DNA of 64,000 nucleotides from DATKOF01 sp035524795 (GCA_035524795.1 DATKOF010000024.1:1-64000); one strand, 5' to 3'. Counted from the first letter of the stretch, positions 1 through 10,447 are shown. Translations and numbers: made by a program. Notes: a model not told the origin generated them from the sequence alone.

Positions 1-468
1 GTCCGGAAGCCAGTGCCATTCCTTGACCGCATTGGTAAACGCCTTACTGAGTGCGGAGAGGTAGCGATTTACAGTGCCCGGTGAGAAGCGTTCCACTGTC
101 TGTAGACGGTCGCGGTGCTGGCCGAGCAATTCCGGCGTGACTGTAGCAAGTGTGTGTGCGCCGAGTTTTTCTTTCCACCATCCTAGAAGGACACGCTGAC
201 GGTTGTAATCGTGTGGGCGGTCCATTTGGACGGCCTCAAGCTGGCGATCCACCAAATCAGCTAGTGTGTGCCTCTCGGCCTCATGCTGTGGGAAGTAGAT
301 ACGACGGCGCATATCCGCTTCGGTTTGCTGTCCCCAATTCGCCGCGTCTGTCTTTCGCTCGAAGGTTGCTGTTGCTGGTGGAAAGCCGCGTTTCCGAACT
401 TGCACGCGGTAACTAGTGCGCTGCTTGCCCTCTTGGTCTGTCCAAGTGCGCCTCTGAATACTTGCCAT
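1..468 (-). CDS. Phage-type tyrosine integrase, N-terminal part (gene runs off the left edge)
   Basis: The frame opens at ATG 468 and stays open for 156 codons to the window edge, so only the N-terminal part is visible. It begins MASIQRRTW and has a basic first ~60 residues typical of an arm-binding region. A helical core-binding (SAM-like) domain follows, with TLADLVDRQLEAV and VNRYLSALSKAFTNAV. The catalytic domain with the R-H-R-Y residues would lie to the left, so activity cannot be judged. A GGGG Shine-Dalgarno sits 6 nt before the ATG. The gene lies 117 bp beyond the 3' end of a tRNA gene in the same orientation, the classic arrangement of an integrated island or prophage whose integrase abuts its attachment site. 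Its codon use is less GC-rich than the core genes to the right, which agrees with transfer. Family assignment is from sequence features only. Confidence 0.85.
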   Translation of the reverse strand, partial: MASIQRRTWTDQEGKQRTSYRVQVRKRGFPPATATFERKTDAANWGQQTEADMRRRIYFPQHEAERHTLADLVDRQLEAVQMDRPHDYNRQRVLLGWWKEKLGAHTLATVTPELLGQHRDRLQTVERFSPGTVNRYLSALSKAFTNAVKEWHWLPD

Positions 469-554
469 GATGTGCCCCTTTGCGCTTGGTTACTGACAAT
501 TACAATTCCTGTGGCCTATTGTGCCGTAAATGTGCCAGTGAACGCAAACAAGAG

Positions 555-572
555 GTTACAACTTAATGTAAC
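555..572. repeat. Inverted repeat GTTACA-N6-TGTAAC between integrase and tRNA
   Basis: Perfect 6-bp arms flank ACTTAA, in the 117-bp AT-rich gap between the tRNA 3' end and the integrase start. The position suits an integrase or excisionase arm site, or an operator for the integrase. The sequence alone does not decide which. Confidence 0.45.
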
Positions 573-585
573 ATCTTGATTTATA

Positions 586-662
<77 letters not shown>

Positions 663-670
663 CCGGCGCG

Positions 671-676
671 ATTGTA
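671..676 (-). promoter_or_regulatory. Possible -10 box of the tRNA gene
   Basis: TACAAT reads on the minus strand 8 bp before the first base of the mature tRNA. No convincing -35 hexamer is seen at the right distance. A promoter here would make the tRNA independent of rpoD, which ends 48 bp upstream. Confidence 0.35.
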
Positions 677-723
677 CAGAAAGCCCCTTCTTCACGCCGC
701 AGCGCGGGACAGAAACTCCGCGA

Positions 724-2910
<2,187 letters not shown>

Positions 2911-2961
2911 AGCCAGCCTCACGGGTTGCGAAATCAAAAAACGTGCGATTGTATCTCAAAG

Positions 2962-4740
2962 TCATTGCCTTATCACCTGTTCGCCGCCGCGCTTGCCGCG
3001 CGTCAACTCTTTGTATTCGGACTGTTCTTCTCCACTAAGGTTCTGTTTTTGGCGCTTTTCCTGCAGCACCTTCAGCCGCGCGGCGCGCGCGCCATCATGG
3101 ATCCGGTTGCTCAGGGTTTGCCACGCGGTCGCCAGCTGCGCCTCCTGTTCCTCTTGCTGAAATCCCGCCTCCGGACAGGTCAGCAGCGCGGCTTCTACTT
3201 CCTGCGCAAGCGCTGCAAAACCGGTGTCACGAAAATATTCGCCGATCCTGGTCGTCGGCGCCCGCGCGAACGTTTCCAGCAGTTCGCCGAGAAATTCGAT
3301 TTCATGCTGATTGACGCCGGCCATGCCGCGCGCAACAACCAGATCTTCGCGTCCGATCAGGGGCACAAGGTCGGGGCGCAGCACCAGCAATTCAATGGCC
3401 ATGCGCTCCGGGCCGCGCACCGGTGCGGCAGCCGCGCGTGGCAACGCGGTGCGCGGGACGTTCGATTTGACCCCGTACGCGCGGTCCAGCTCCTGCTGGG
3501 TGATGCCGGCGAGACGCGCCAGATTCTGCCGCAGCATGCCGCCCAGGAAACGCGCCTGAATGCGGGTGACCAGCGGCTGCGCCTCCCGCAGCAACCGCGC
3601 GCGGCCTTCGTCGGTGGCAAGGTCAACGCGCGCGCTCAGCTCGCGCAGCAGGAACTGTGACAGCGGCTGCGCGTCGCGCAGCAGCGTCTCGAACGCAGCG
3701 CGGCCGGCCGTGCGCACAAAAGTGTCGGGGTCTTCGCCCTGCGGCAAAAACAAAAATGACAGTTGCTTACCGTCGGCCAGATGTTCGAGGCTGTTTTCGA
3801 GCGCGCGCCAGGCGGCACGGCGCCCGGCGTCGTCGCCGTCGAAACAGAACACCACTTCATCGGTCTGCCGCAGCAGCTTCTGCACGTGGACCGGTGTAGT
3901 CGCGGTACCCAGCGTCGCCACCGCGTAGCCGATGCCGGCCTGCGCGAGAGCAACGACGTCCATATAGCCCTCGACCACGACCACGCGGCCGGCATCGCGG
4001 ATCGCGCGCCGCGCCTGATACAGCCCGTACAGCTCACGGCCCTTTTCGAACAACGTCGTTTCCGGCGAATTCAGATATTTGGGCTCGCCGGCGCCGATCA
4101 CGCGCCCGCCGAATCCGACGATATGTCCGCGCGCATCGACAATCGGGAACATGATGCGGTCGCGGAAACGGTCGTAACGCCTGCCTTCCTCGCCTTCGAT
4201 CACCAGCCCGGCAGCGACCAGCGATGCGGCGTCGTAGTCGGGAAACGCCGCCTGCAGATTGCGCCAGTCGGCGGGCGCATAACCGACGCCGAATTGTTTG
4301 GCAATTTCCCCGGACAACCCGCGCTGCTTCAGGTATTCGATCGCCTGCGGCGCAGCTTTCAGCTGCTGCCGATAATACTGTGCGGCCTTCAGCAGCACCT
4401 CGTGAAGGTCGTCGCCCTGCTCGGTCCGGCCGCGCGGACGTTCGTCCCTGACATCGGGCACCTGCATGCCGACGCCCTGCGCCAGCTCTTTGATCGCTTC
4501 GACAAAACCGGCGCCACTGTATTCCATCATGAAGCCGATTGCGGTGCCGTGGGCACCACAGCCGAAACAATGATAGAACTGCTTGGAAGGGCTGACCGTG
4601 AATGACGGCGTCTTTTCGCTGTGGAAAGGACAGCACGCGACATAGTTGGCGCCAGCGCGCTTCAGCGGCAGATAGCGCTCGATCACGCCGACGATGTCGA
4701 CGCGGTTCAGCAGGTCCTGAATGAACGATTGGGGAATCAT
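2962..4740 (-). CDS. dnaG: DNA primase DnaG
   Basis: Replicative primase of 592 aa that lays RNA primers at the fork and contacts DnaB. Visible parts are the N-terminal CHC2 zinc-binding domain (CPFHSEKTPSF and CFGCGAHG), the catalytic core, and the TOPRIM segment with VVVVEGYMDVVAL and VVFCFDGDDAGRRAA carrying the acidic metal ligands. A C-terminal helicase-binding domain completes it. The start is set at ATG 4740 (MIPQSFIQDLLNRVDIV), which matches the family N terminus; an ATG 33 nt earlier adds an unconserved peptide. It sits between yqeY and rpoD, 51 bp before rpoD, and is expected to be co-transcribed with them. Confidence 0.97.
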   Translation of the reverse strand: MIPQSFIQDLLNRVDIVGVIERYLPLKRAGANYVACCPFHSEKTPSFTVSPSKQFYHCFGCGAHGTAIGFMMEYSGAGFVEAIKELAQGVGMQVPDVRDERPRGRTEQGDDLHEVLLKAAQYYRQQLKAAPQAIEYLKQRGLSGEIAKQFGVGYAPADWRNLQAAFPDYDAASLVAAGLVIEGEEGRRYDRFRDRIMFPIVDARGHIVGFGGRVIGAGEPKYLNSPETTLFEKGRELYGLYQARRAIRDAGRVVVVEGYMDVVALAQAGIGYAVATLGTATTPVHVQKLLRQTDEVVFCFDGDDAGRRAAWRALENSLEHLADGKQLSFLFLPQGEDPDTFVRTAGRAAFETLLRDAQPLSQFLLRELSARVDLATDEGRARLLREAQPLVTRIQARFLGGMLRQNLARLAGITQQELDRAYGVKSNVPRTALPRAAAAPVRGPERMAIELLVLRPDLVPLIGREDLVVARGMAGVNQHEIEFLGELLETFARAPTTRIGEYFRDTGFAALAQEVEAALLTCPEAGFQQEEQEAQLATAWQTLSNRIHDGARAARLKVLQEKRQKQNLSGEEQSEYKELTRGKRGGEQVIRQ

Positions 4741-4834
4741 CACACACGCCCGCGCCGGCTGGCGCGGACGCATGCATTATAGGATGTTTGCGGCGCAGCG
4801 GGACGCCGCGCGCGACGGCCGGTGCCGGCCGGCG

Positions 4835-5281
4835 TCAGCCGGCAAGCCTGGCCCTGACCAGCGCCGATACCTTGCCCATGTCCGCCCGGCCGGCCAGTTG
4901 CGGCTTCAGCGCCGCCATCACCTTGCCCATATCGGCGATGCCCGTCGCGCCTGTGGCCTGCACCGCTGCATTGACCGCAGCCGCGATCTCGTTTTCCGAC
5001 AGCGCCTGCGGCATATAGGCCTGCAGCACGTCGATCTCGAATTTTTCGGCGGCGGCCAGATCCTGGCGGCCGCCTTTCTCGTACTGGATGATCGAATCGC
5101 GGCGCTGCTTGATCATCTTCTCGACGATCGAGACGATATCGGCGTCGGTGAGCTCGATGCGTTCATCGACTTCCCTCTGCTTCAGCGCCGCCAGCAGCAG
5201 CCGGATTGCGGACAGCCGCGGCGCATCCTTTGCGCGCAGCGCGGCCTTCATCTCTTCGTTGATTTTGACCCTTAATGACAC
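4835..5281 (-). CDS. GatB/YqeY domain protein
   Basis: A 148-aa helical protein of the YqeY family, related to the tRNA-binding tail domain of GatB. Its role in betaproteobacteria is not established. It contains MKAALRAKDAPRLSAIRLLL and ADMGKVMAALKPQLAGRADM, the second typical of the family C terminus. GTG 5281 is chosen because the resulting length and N terminus (VSLRVKINEEMKAALRAK) match the family. A longer frame starting at 5329 would translate the repetitive DNA upstream and is less likely. No good Shine-Dalgarno is seen. The gene lies between rpsU and dnaG, the usual place for this family in the rpsU-dnaG-rpoD operon. Confidence 0.9.
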   Translation of the reverse strand: MSLRVKINEEMKAALRAKDAPRLSAIRLLLAALKQREVDERIELTDADIVSIVEKMIKQRRDSIIQYEKGGRQDLAAAEKFEIDVLQAYMPQALSENEIAAAVNAAVQATGATGIADMGKVMAALKPQLAGRADMGKVSALVRARLAG

Positions 5282-5367
5282 GTGAAGGGTAAAGGGCGAA
5301 TGCGTGAAGGGGAAAAAGCAAAAAGGCAAAGGTTCCGCCCTTCACCCTTCGCTCATTCGCTCTTCAC
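5280..5367. repeat. Degenerate octamer repeat region between yqeY and rpsU
   Basis: GTGAAGGG occurs at 5282-5289 and again, as GTGAAGGGG, near 5304. The complementary forms CCCTTCAC (5338-5345) and CTTCGCTCATTCGCTCTTCAC follow, giving an imperfect inverted array of related 7-8-mers. The array occupies nearly all of the gap between the two genes and overlaps the yqeY start. It looks like an interspersed non-coding repeat rather than a terminator. Confidence 0.55.
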
Positions 5368-5373
5368 TGAGTA

Positions 5374-5586
5374 TCAGTACAGCTTGGTCGGGAGCGTTTG
5401 CGAGCGCAGGCGCTTGTAATGGCGCTTGACTGCCGCGGCCAGCTTGCGCTTGCGTTCGGAGGTGGGTTTCTCGTAGAACTCGCGCGCGCGCAGTTCGGTG
5501 AGCAGCCCGGTCTTTTCGATCGTGCGTTTGAAGCGGCGCATTGCCGCCTCGAACGGCTCGTTTTCCTTGACTCTGACGGTGGTCAT
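5374..5586 (-). CDS. rpsU: 30S ribosomal protein S21
   Basis: A 70-aa basic protein, MTTVRVKENEPFEAAMRRFK..., containing the S21 signature PFEAAMRRFKR and a strongly basic C terminus (SERKRKLAAAVKRHYKRL). S21 binds the small subunit near the anti-Shine-Dalgarno region of 16S rRNA and supports initiation. It is the promoter-proximal gene of the rpsU-yqeY-dnaG-rpoD cluster, with a near-consensus promoter 29 bp upstream. Length and start agree with the family. Confidence 0.97.
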   Translation of the reverse strand: MTTVRVKENEPFEAAMRRFKRTIEKTGLLTELRAREFYEKPTSERKRKLAAAVKRHYKRLRSQTLPTKLY

Positions 5587-5614
5587 GTTTTGCGGTGATT
5601 TTCGAAAAGCGCGT

Positions 5615-5642
5615 ATTATATCAACGAACGATTTAAATTCAA
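5615..5642 (-). promoter_or_regulatory. Sigma-70 promoter of the rpsU-yqeY-dnaG-rpoD operon
   Basis: On the minus strand TTGAAT (5637-5642) and a perfect TATAAT (5615-5620) are separated by 16 bp, with rpsU starting about 29 bp downstream. The same AT-rich patch lies just upstream of tsaD on the other strand, so the two divergent promoters probably overlap. Confidence 0.75.
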
Positions 5643-5655
5643 GGAATTGGATCAG

Positions 5656-6699
5656 GTGCGGGTACTGGGCATCGAAACCTCGTGCGACGAGACCGGAATC
5701 GCGCTTTACGATACGGCGCACGGCCTGCGCGGCAACACCCTGCACTCGCAGGCTGCGTTGCACGCCGATTACGGCGGTGTGGTGCCGGAACTGGCTTCGC
5801 GCGACCATATCCGGCGCGTGTTGCCGCTGGTGCGCGCGACGCTGCGCGAGGCCGGCTGCGCGCTCGCCGCTGTCGATGCAATCGCCTGCACTGAAGGGCC
5901 GGGGCTGGCCGGCGCGCTGCTGGTCGGCGCTTCGATCGCGCACGGGCTCGGCTACGCACTCGGCGTACCGGTGCTCGGCATCCACCACCTCGAGGGTCAT
6001 CTGCTGTCGCCGCTGATGGCCAAACCCGCGCCGACCTTTCCATTCGTCGCGCTGCTGGTCTCCGGCGGCCACAGCCAGCTGATGCGAGTATCCGGCGTCG
6101 GCGACTACCAATTGCTCGGGGAGACGCTCGACGATGCCGCCGGCGAGGCGTTCGACAAGACCGCGCAATTGCTCGGACTCGGCTATCCGGGCGGACCGGC
6201 GATTGCGCAACTCGCCGCGCGCAGCCGCGCCGGCCGCGTCAATCTGCCGCGGCCGATGCTGTCCCAGCTCGAAAAAAGCGGCGATCTCGATTTCAGTTTC
6301 AGCGGGCTCAAGACCGCGGTGCTGACCTTGCTCAAAACACACCCCGTCAGTCCGCAACTGCAGGCCGACGTCGCGGCCGAACTGCAGGCGGCGATCGTCG
6401 ACGTGCTGGTCGAAAAATCGCTGGCCGCGCTGCAGCGCACCGGCCTGGACCAGTTGATTGTCGCCGGCGGCGTCGGCGCCAACCGCGAGCTGCGCGCGCA
6501 CTTGACCGCCGCTGTTCGCCGCAACGGCGCGCGCGTGTTCTATCCGGCACCTGAATTGTGCACCGACAATGGCGCGATGATTGCGTTTGCCGCTGCGCTG
6601 CGTCTTCACCATCTGCCACCGGCGGCGCCGGTAGCAGCACTCGATTTCAGCGTGCGGCCGCGCTGGGAGCTGACGACGCTGCGGCCGGTCAGCGCGTGA
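5656..6699 (+). CDS. tsaD: tRNA N6-adenosine threonylcarbamoyltransferase TsaD
   Basis: A 347-aa ASKHA-fold protein that transfers the threonylcarbamoyl group to A37 of ANN-decoding tRNAs, working with TsaB, TsaC and TsaE. It contains VLGIETSCDETGIALYD at the N terminus and the metal-binding HHLEGH (His111, His115). GTG 5656 gives the standard N terminus and has AAGGA 10 nt upstream. A TTG at 5647 is only 1 nt from that Shine-Dalgarno and is rejected. It is divergent from rpsU, a common pairing in proteobacteria. Its 3' end overlaps the end of the convergent dadA by 11 bp. Confidence 0.97.
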   Translation: MRVLGIETSCDETGIALYDTAHGLRGNTLHSQAALHADYGGVVPELASRDHIRRVLPLVRATLREAGCALAAVDAIACTEGPGLAGALLVGASIAHGLGYALGVPVLGIHHLEGHLLSPLMAKPAPTFPFVALLVSGGHSQLMRVSGVGDYQLLGETLDDAAGEAFDKTAQLLGLGYPGGPAIAQLAARSRAGRVNLPRPMLSQLEKSGDLDFSFSGLKTAVLTLLKTHPVSPQLQADVAAELQAAIVDVLVEKSLAALQRTGLDQLIVAGGVGANRELRAHLTAAVRRNGARVFYPAPELCTDNGAMIAFAAALRLHHLPPAAPVAALDFSVRPRWELTTLRPVSA

Positions 6700-7951
6700 G
6701 CGCGTAAGGAGAGGGATCGAGCACAGGCGCGGTTCCCGACATCAGGTCCGCCAGCAAATGCCCCGAACCACACGCCATGGTCCAGCCGAGCGTGCCGTGG
6801 CCGGTGTTGAGAAACAGATTGCGATAGCGCGTGCCGCACACGTACGGCACATTCGACGGCGTCGCCGGCCGCAGGCCGGCCCAGCGCTCAACCCGGCTGA
6901 AATCGCCGGCGTCAGGGAACAACTCGGCGGCGCGCCGCATCAGCGCCTCGCAGCGAACAGGATTGATCGCGGTATTGTAGCCGTCAAGTTCCGCAGTGCC
7001 GGCAACGCGCAGGCGCGCGCCGAGACGAGAGAATACGATTTTGCGGGCGTCATCGGTCAGACTCACACTGGGGGCAGCGGCGGAATCGGTAACCGGAATC
7101 GTCACCGAATAACCTTTGACCGGATAGATCAGCGGCCGCAAACCGAGTGGCCTCAGCAACAGCGGACTGTAGCTGCCGAGCGCGACAACATAGGCGTCAG
7201 CCTTCACGACGTCCCCGGCACCACCGGCGTGACGGACGCACGCGCCTTCGATCGCATCGGTTACAGACACGAAGTGCTCGAGCGTCGTGTCGTACAAGAA
7301 CCGCACGCCGCGCGCGGCGCACAGCGTGGCAAGCCGCTGCGTGAACAGTAGCGCGTCGCCGGATTCGTCGGCCGGCGTGAAGTCGCCGCCGACGATGCGC
7401 GCCTGCAGCGGCGCCAGTGCCGGTTCGATCGCGACGATTTCCGGCGGCGTCTTCGGCACCCGATCGCAGCCGAATTCAGCCAGCAATGCCGCTGCGGCGC
7501 GCGCCGCCGCCAGTTGCGCGCGGTCGGTGTAAATATGCAGGATGCCGCCGCTGCGCTGGTCGTACTCGATCGCGGTATCGATGCGCAACGCCTTCAGCGC
7601 GTCGCGGCTGAAAAGCGCGAGCCGCAGGATCGCAGCTATGTTACGGCGCGTGCGCGCGGGCAGGCATTCGGTCAGAAAACGCAGACCCCAGCGCCACTGC
7701 GCAGGATCGGCGCGCCAGCGGAACAGCAGCGGCGCGTCTTCGCGGCCCAGCCACTTGAGAATCTGCAGCGGCGCCTGCGGATTCGCCCATGGCATCGCGT
7801 AGCTCGCCGAAATCTGGCCGCCGTTGGCGAAACTGGTTTCGAGCGCCGCGCCGGCGCGGCGCTCGACCACCGTCACGTCGTGCCCCAGCGCACGCAGATA
7901 CCACGCGCTGCAAACGCCGATCACACCGGCGCCGAACACGGCGATCTTCAT
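6689..7951 (-). CDS. dadA: D-amino acid dehydrogenase DadA, FAD-dependent
   Basis: A 420-aa flavoprotein of the DAO family. It opens with the dinucleotide-binding motif GAGVIG (residues 8-13), followed by the DadA-type ETSFANGGQISASYAMPWA and later VKGYSVTIP. The C-terminal half holds GLRPATPSNVPYVCG and NTGHGTLGWTMACGSG, which close the FAD site. DadA oxidises D-alanine and other D-amino acids to 2-oxo acids and passes electrons to the respiratory chain. It follows plsY by 3 nt, so the two are likely co-transcribed although their functions are unrelated. No alanine racemase (dadX) neighbour is present. Confidence 0.93.
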   Translation of the reverse strand: MKIAVFGAGVIGVCSAWYLRALGHDVTVVERRAGAALETSFANGGQISASYAMPWANPQAPLQILKWLGREDAPLLFRWRADPAQWRWGLRFLTECLPARTRRNIAAILRLALFSRDALKALRIDTAIEYDQRSGGILHIYTDRAQLAAARAAAALLAEFGCDRVPKTPPEIVAIEPALAPLQARIVGGDFTPADESGDALLFTQRLATLCAARGVRFLYDTTLEHFVSVTDAIEGACVRHAGGAGDVVKADAYVVALGSYSPLLLRPLGLRPLIYPVKGYSVTIPVTDSAAAPSVSLTDDARKIVFSRLGARLRVAGTAELDGYNTAINPVRCEALMRRAAELFPDAGDFSRVERWAGLRPATPSNVPYVCGTRYRNLFLNTGHGTLGWTMACGSGHLLADLMSGTAPVLDPSPYALTR

Positions 7952-7954
7952 CGC

Positions 7955-8563
7955 TCAGGTCCGCTTGCCGCCGATGCGGCTTTCGGTGCCGGCCAGCAAT
8001 TTTTGAATGTTGCCGCGATGCCGCCAGATCACCAGCAGCGCGATCGTCAGCACGCTCCAGAAATACGGATGGTCGGGACGGTACCAGTACGCGCACCATG
8101 CCGTCGCCGCGAGCACTGCCACGATCGAAGCCAGCGACGAGATCCGGAATGTGCCGGCCGTGACCAGCCACACCGCAAGCGCCACCAGCCCGAGCCAGCG
8201 GTCAAGCCCGATCAGTACGCCGAGCGCGGTCGCCACTCCCTTGCCGCCGCGGAAACGGAAGAACAGCGGATACATATGTCCGACCACGGCCGCCACCGCC
8301 GCGGCGCCAATCGGCGTCACGGCGTTCGGCACCGGCACCAGATGCTGCGCAAGACAGACCGCGAGCCAGCCTTTGCCGCCGTCGCCGAGCAGCGTCAGCA
8401 CGGCGGCGGTCTTGCGGCCCGAACGCAGCACGTTGGTCGCGCCGGGATTTCCGGAACCGAAGGTACGGGGGTCGGGCAGCCCCATCGCGCGGCTGACGAT
8501 CACCGCAAAGGAAATCGAACCGATCAGATAGGCGCCCAGCGCCGCTGCTATCGTCGTCAGCAT
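7955..8563 (-). CDS. plsY: Acyl-phosphate:glycerol-3-phosphate acyltransferase PlsY
   Basis: A 202-aa inner-membrane enzyme that transfers an acyl group from acyl-phosphate to glycerol 3-phosphate, the first acylation of phospholipid synthesis. It contains the three PlsY motifs: GSGNPGATNVLRSG, GDGGKGWLA, and FRGGKGVATALG. About five hydrophobic segments are visible. It is divergent from folB with a 69-bp gap, as in many proteobacteria, and is followed closely by dadA. Confidence 0.96.
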   Translation of the reverse strand: MLTTIAAALGAYLIGSISFAVIVSRAMGLPDPRTFGSGNPGATNVLRSGRKTAAVLTLLGDGGKGWLAVCLAQHLVPVPNAVTPIGAAAVAAVVGHMYPLFFRFRGGKGVATALGVLIGLDRWLGLVALAVWLVTAGTFRISSLASIVAVLAATAWCAYWYRPDHPYFWSVLTIALLVIWRHRGNIQKLLAGTESRIGGKRT

Positions 8564-8632
8564 GAATGCTCTACAATGCGCGCAATTCTAGCGGAATCCG
8601 TCGTCCGTTCACGTCCCCCACGCTCCGCCCCG

Positions 8633-8989
8633 ATGGACATCATTTTCATCCACGAGCTGAAAATCGAAACGCGGATCGGCGTTTACGCGTGGGAGAAAAA
8701 AGTGCCGCAAACGATTCAGCTTGACCTCGAGGTCGGGCTGCCCGGCGGCCGCGCAACCGGCAGCGACAACATCGGAGACACCATCGACTACAGCCGGGTC
8801 GCTGCGCGCGCCGAGCGCCTGTTCCGCGAGCAACATTTCCCGCTGCTTGAGTCCGCCGCGGAAGCCCTCGCCGCCGCGATTATGCGCGAATTCAAGACGC
8901 CGTGGGTCAGGGTCAGCGTCGCCAAACTCGGCCCGCTGCGTAATGTCAGAAAGCTTGGCGTCATCATCGAACGCGGCGAACGGGAATGA
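8633..8989 (+). CDS. folB: Dihydroneopterin aldolase FolB
   Basis: A 118-aa protein beginning MDIIFIHELKIETRIGVYAWE, the typical FolB N terminus, with DTIDYSRVA and LIESAAEAL-like segments (here LLESAAEALAAAI). FolB cleaves dihydroneopterin to hydroxymethyl-dihydropterin and glycolaldehyde in folate synthesis. The ATG at 8633 is chosen because conservation begins there; the frame is open for over 1 kb upstream only as the antisense of plsY and dadA. It is convergent with xerD, leaving 9 bp between the ends. Confidence 0.94.
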   Translation: MDIIFIHELKIETRIGVYAWEKKVPQTIQLDLEVGLPGGRATGSDNIGDTIDYSRVAARAERLFREQHFPLLESAAEALAAAIMREFKTPWVRVSVAKLGPLRNVRKLGVIIERGERE

Positions 8990-8998
8990 TCGCCGCCG

Positions 8999-9898
8999 CT
9001 AGCCCCGCGGGTGATGCCGGGCGTGCAATTGCTTCAGACGTTCGCGCGCGACATGCGTGTAGATCTGCGTCGTCGAAATGTCGGAATGGCCGAGCAACAT
9101 CTGCACGACACGCAGGTCCGCGCCATGATTCAGCAGATGCGTTGCGAACGCGTGGCGCAGCGTATGCGGTGAAATCGGCCGGCGGATGCCGGCGCGCGCC
9201 GCGTAGCGCCTGATCAGCTGCCAGAACATCTGGCGCGTCATGGCGGCAGCGCGGCCGGTTACGAACAGCGCATCGGACGCGTGGCCGGCGAGAATCCGTT
9301 TCCGCCCCTTTTCCAGATAACGGCGTGTCCAGCCGAGCGCCTCTTCTCCGAGCGGCACCAGCCGCTCTTTCGAGCCCTTGCCGACAACGCGCACCACGCC
9401 CATGTCCTGGCTGACCTGTGCAACCTTCAGCGTCACCAGTTCGGATACGCGCAGACCGCTTGCGTACAGCATTTCAAGCATTGCGCGGTCACGCAAACCA
9501 CGCACATTTTCGACGTCGGGGGCAGCCAGCAGTTTTTCGACGTCGTCCTCGGTCAGGCTCTTCGGCAATCCGCGCGGCAGTTTGGGCGCCTCGATGTTGA
9601 GCGTCGGATCGGCCTTGATCCGGCGCTGTCTCAGCATGAACTGAAAAAACCGCTTGCAGCTCGACAGCTGGCGGCCGGTGGTGCTCGCCTTGGCGCGCCC
9701 GGCGGCGCGGTGCGCGAGGAATTCGAGCAGGTCGCCGCGTGCCGCGGTTATCAATTCCTTGCCCCGATTCCGGACGAGCCATGCCGAAAATTGCGCAAGG
9801 TCGCGGCGATAGCTGTCGAGCGTGTTGCGCGACAGGCCGTCTTCCAGCCACAGCGCATCGCAAAATTCATCGAGGGCAGGATCGTCAGTTCCCTTCAT
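8999..9898 (-). CDS. xerD: Chromosome-dimer resolvase XerD, tyrosine recombinase
   Basis: A 299-aa tyrosine recombinase with an N-terminal core-binding domain (EFCDALWLEDGLSRNTLDSY) and a full catalytic domain. The catalytic residues are visible in YASGLRVSELV (Arg), HTLRHAFATHLL (His-x-x-Arg), LGHSDISTTQ (His) and IYTHV (Tyr nucleophile). Together with XerC it resolves chromosome dimers at dif under FtsK control. The ATG 9898 start overlaps the end of ogt by 14 nt and removes an unconserved upstream extension. Motifs and length fit XerD better than XerC, but without XerC in the window the distinction rests on resemblance. Confidence 0.92.
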   Translation of the reverse strand: MKGTDDPALDEFCDALWLEDGLSRNTLDSYRRDLAQFSAWLVRNRGKELITAARGDLLEFLAHRAAGRAKASTTGRQLSSCKRFFQFMLRQRRIKADPTLNIEAPKLPRGLPKSLTEDDVEKLLAAPDVENVRGLRDRAMLEMLYASGLRVSELVTLKVAQVSQDMGVVRVVGKGSKERLVPLGEEALGWTRRYLEKGRKRILAGHASDALFVTGRAAAMTRQMFWQLIRRYAARAGIRRPISPHTLRHAFATHLLNHGADLRVVQMLLGHSDISTTQIYTHVARERLKQLHARHHPRG

Positions 9899-10400
9899 GG
9901 GCCAGCAGCCAGCGCTTGATTTCGAGCGGCCGCCCGCCGCGCGCGTGCATGAAACCGCCAATGCCGCCGCTCGCGACCACGCGATGGCATGGAATCAGCA
10001 GCGGCAACCGGTTGGCGCCGCAGGCGCCGCCGACCGCACGCGGTGCGCTGGCGACCTGCCGCGCGATATCGCGATAGGTCCGGGTGCCGCCGGACGGAAT
10101 CGCCGCGATCGCCTGCCATACCCGGCGCTGAAATGGCGTGCCTTCGATCATGATCGGCAAATCAAACCGGTAATCGGGGTCGTCCAGATAACGCTCGATC
10201 TGGCGGCACGCTTCGGCGGCAAGCGTGTTGCCGGGGGCGAGCGCGGCAGCCGAACGCGGCAGATATTCGATGCCGGTCAGGTAATCGGCAGTGGCGCGGA
10301 TGCCGAGTATCGCGAACGGTGTCAACAACTTGGCCTGAAAACCGGACGCGGCAACAGGCCCGGAAAACGCGGTCATTCCTCGGCAATCGGGTTGCAACAT
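9885..10400 (-). CDS. ogt: Methylated-DNA-protein cysteine methyltransferase (Ogt/AGT family)
   Basis: A 171-aa suicide DNA-repair protein that removes alkyl groups from O6-alkylguanine. It has the active-site motif IPCHRV with the acceptor Cys, preceded by GGACGANRLPLL and followed by GGIGGF. A TPFQRRVWQAIAAIPSGGTRTY segment forms the DNA-binding wing. ATG 10400 is preferred because AAGG lies 7 nt upstream; the next ATG, 24 nt later, has its purine-rich stretch too close. The Shine-Dalgarno falls inside a palindrome (10403-10418). The 3' end overlaps xerD by 14 nt, so the two are probably co-transcribed. Confidence 0.93.
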   Translation of the reverse strand: MLQPDCRGMTAFSGPVAASGFQAKLLTPFAILGIRATADYLTGIEYLPRSAAALAPGNTLAAEACRQIERYLDDPDYRFDLPIMIEGTPFQRRVWQAIAAIPSGGTRTYRDIARQVASAPRAVGGACGANRLPLLIPCHRVVASGGIGGFMHARGGRPLEIKRWLLAHEGN

Positions 10401-10402
10401 TG

Positions 10403-10418
10403 CTTGACCTTAGTCAAG
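10403..10418. promoter_or_regulatory. CRP/FNR-type palindrome CTTGAC-N4-GTCAAG upstream of ogt
   Basis: Perfect 6-bp arms are separated by CTTA. The form TTGAC-N4-GTCAA resembles sites of the CRP/FNR superfamily (FNR itself prefers TTGAT-N4-ATCAA). It overlaps the ribosome-binding site of ogt and lies in the divergent gap shared with the peroxidase gene. It could be a protein operator or an RNA hairpin masking the ogt start. It is not a terminator, because no plus-strand gene precedes it closely. Confidence 0.45.
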
Positions 10419-10447
10419 AAAGTTTTTTAATTATCCAATAATTATAT

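Noticed and set aside
150..579. Two overlapping plus-strand frames at the left edge
   Set aside because: They are antisense to the integrase, lack ribosome-binding sites and have no family resemblance.
5280..5367. CRISPR-like repeat
   Set aside because: Units are 7-8 bp, degenerate and in both orientations, without spacers of regular length; no cas gene in the window.
7514..8632. N-terminal extension of folB by about 370 codons
   Set aside because: The frame is open only because dadA and plsY lie opposite; conservation starts at 8633.
10403..10430. Rho-independent terminator (stem followed by T6)
   Set aside because: The stem is only 6 bp, half AT, and no plus-strand gene ends nearby; a regulatory palindrome is more likely.
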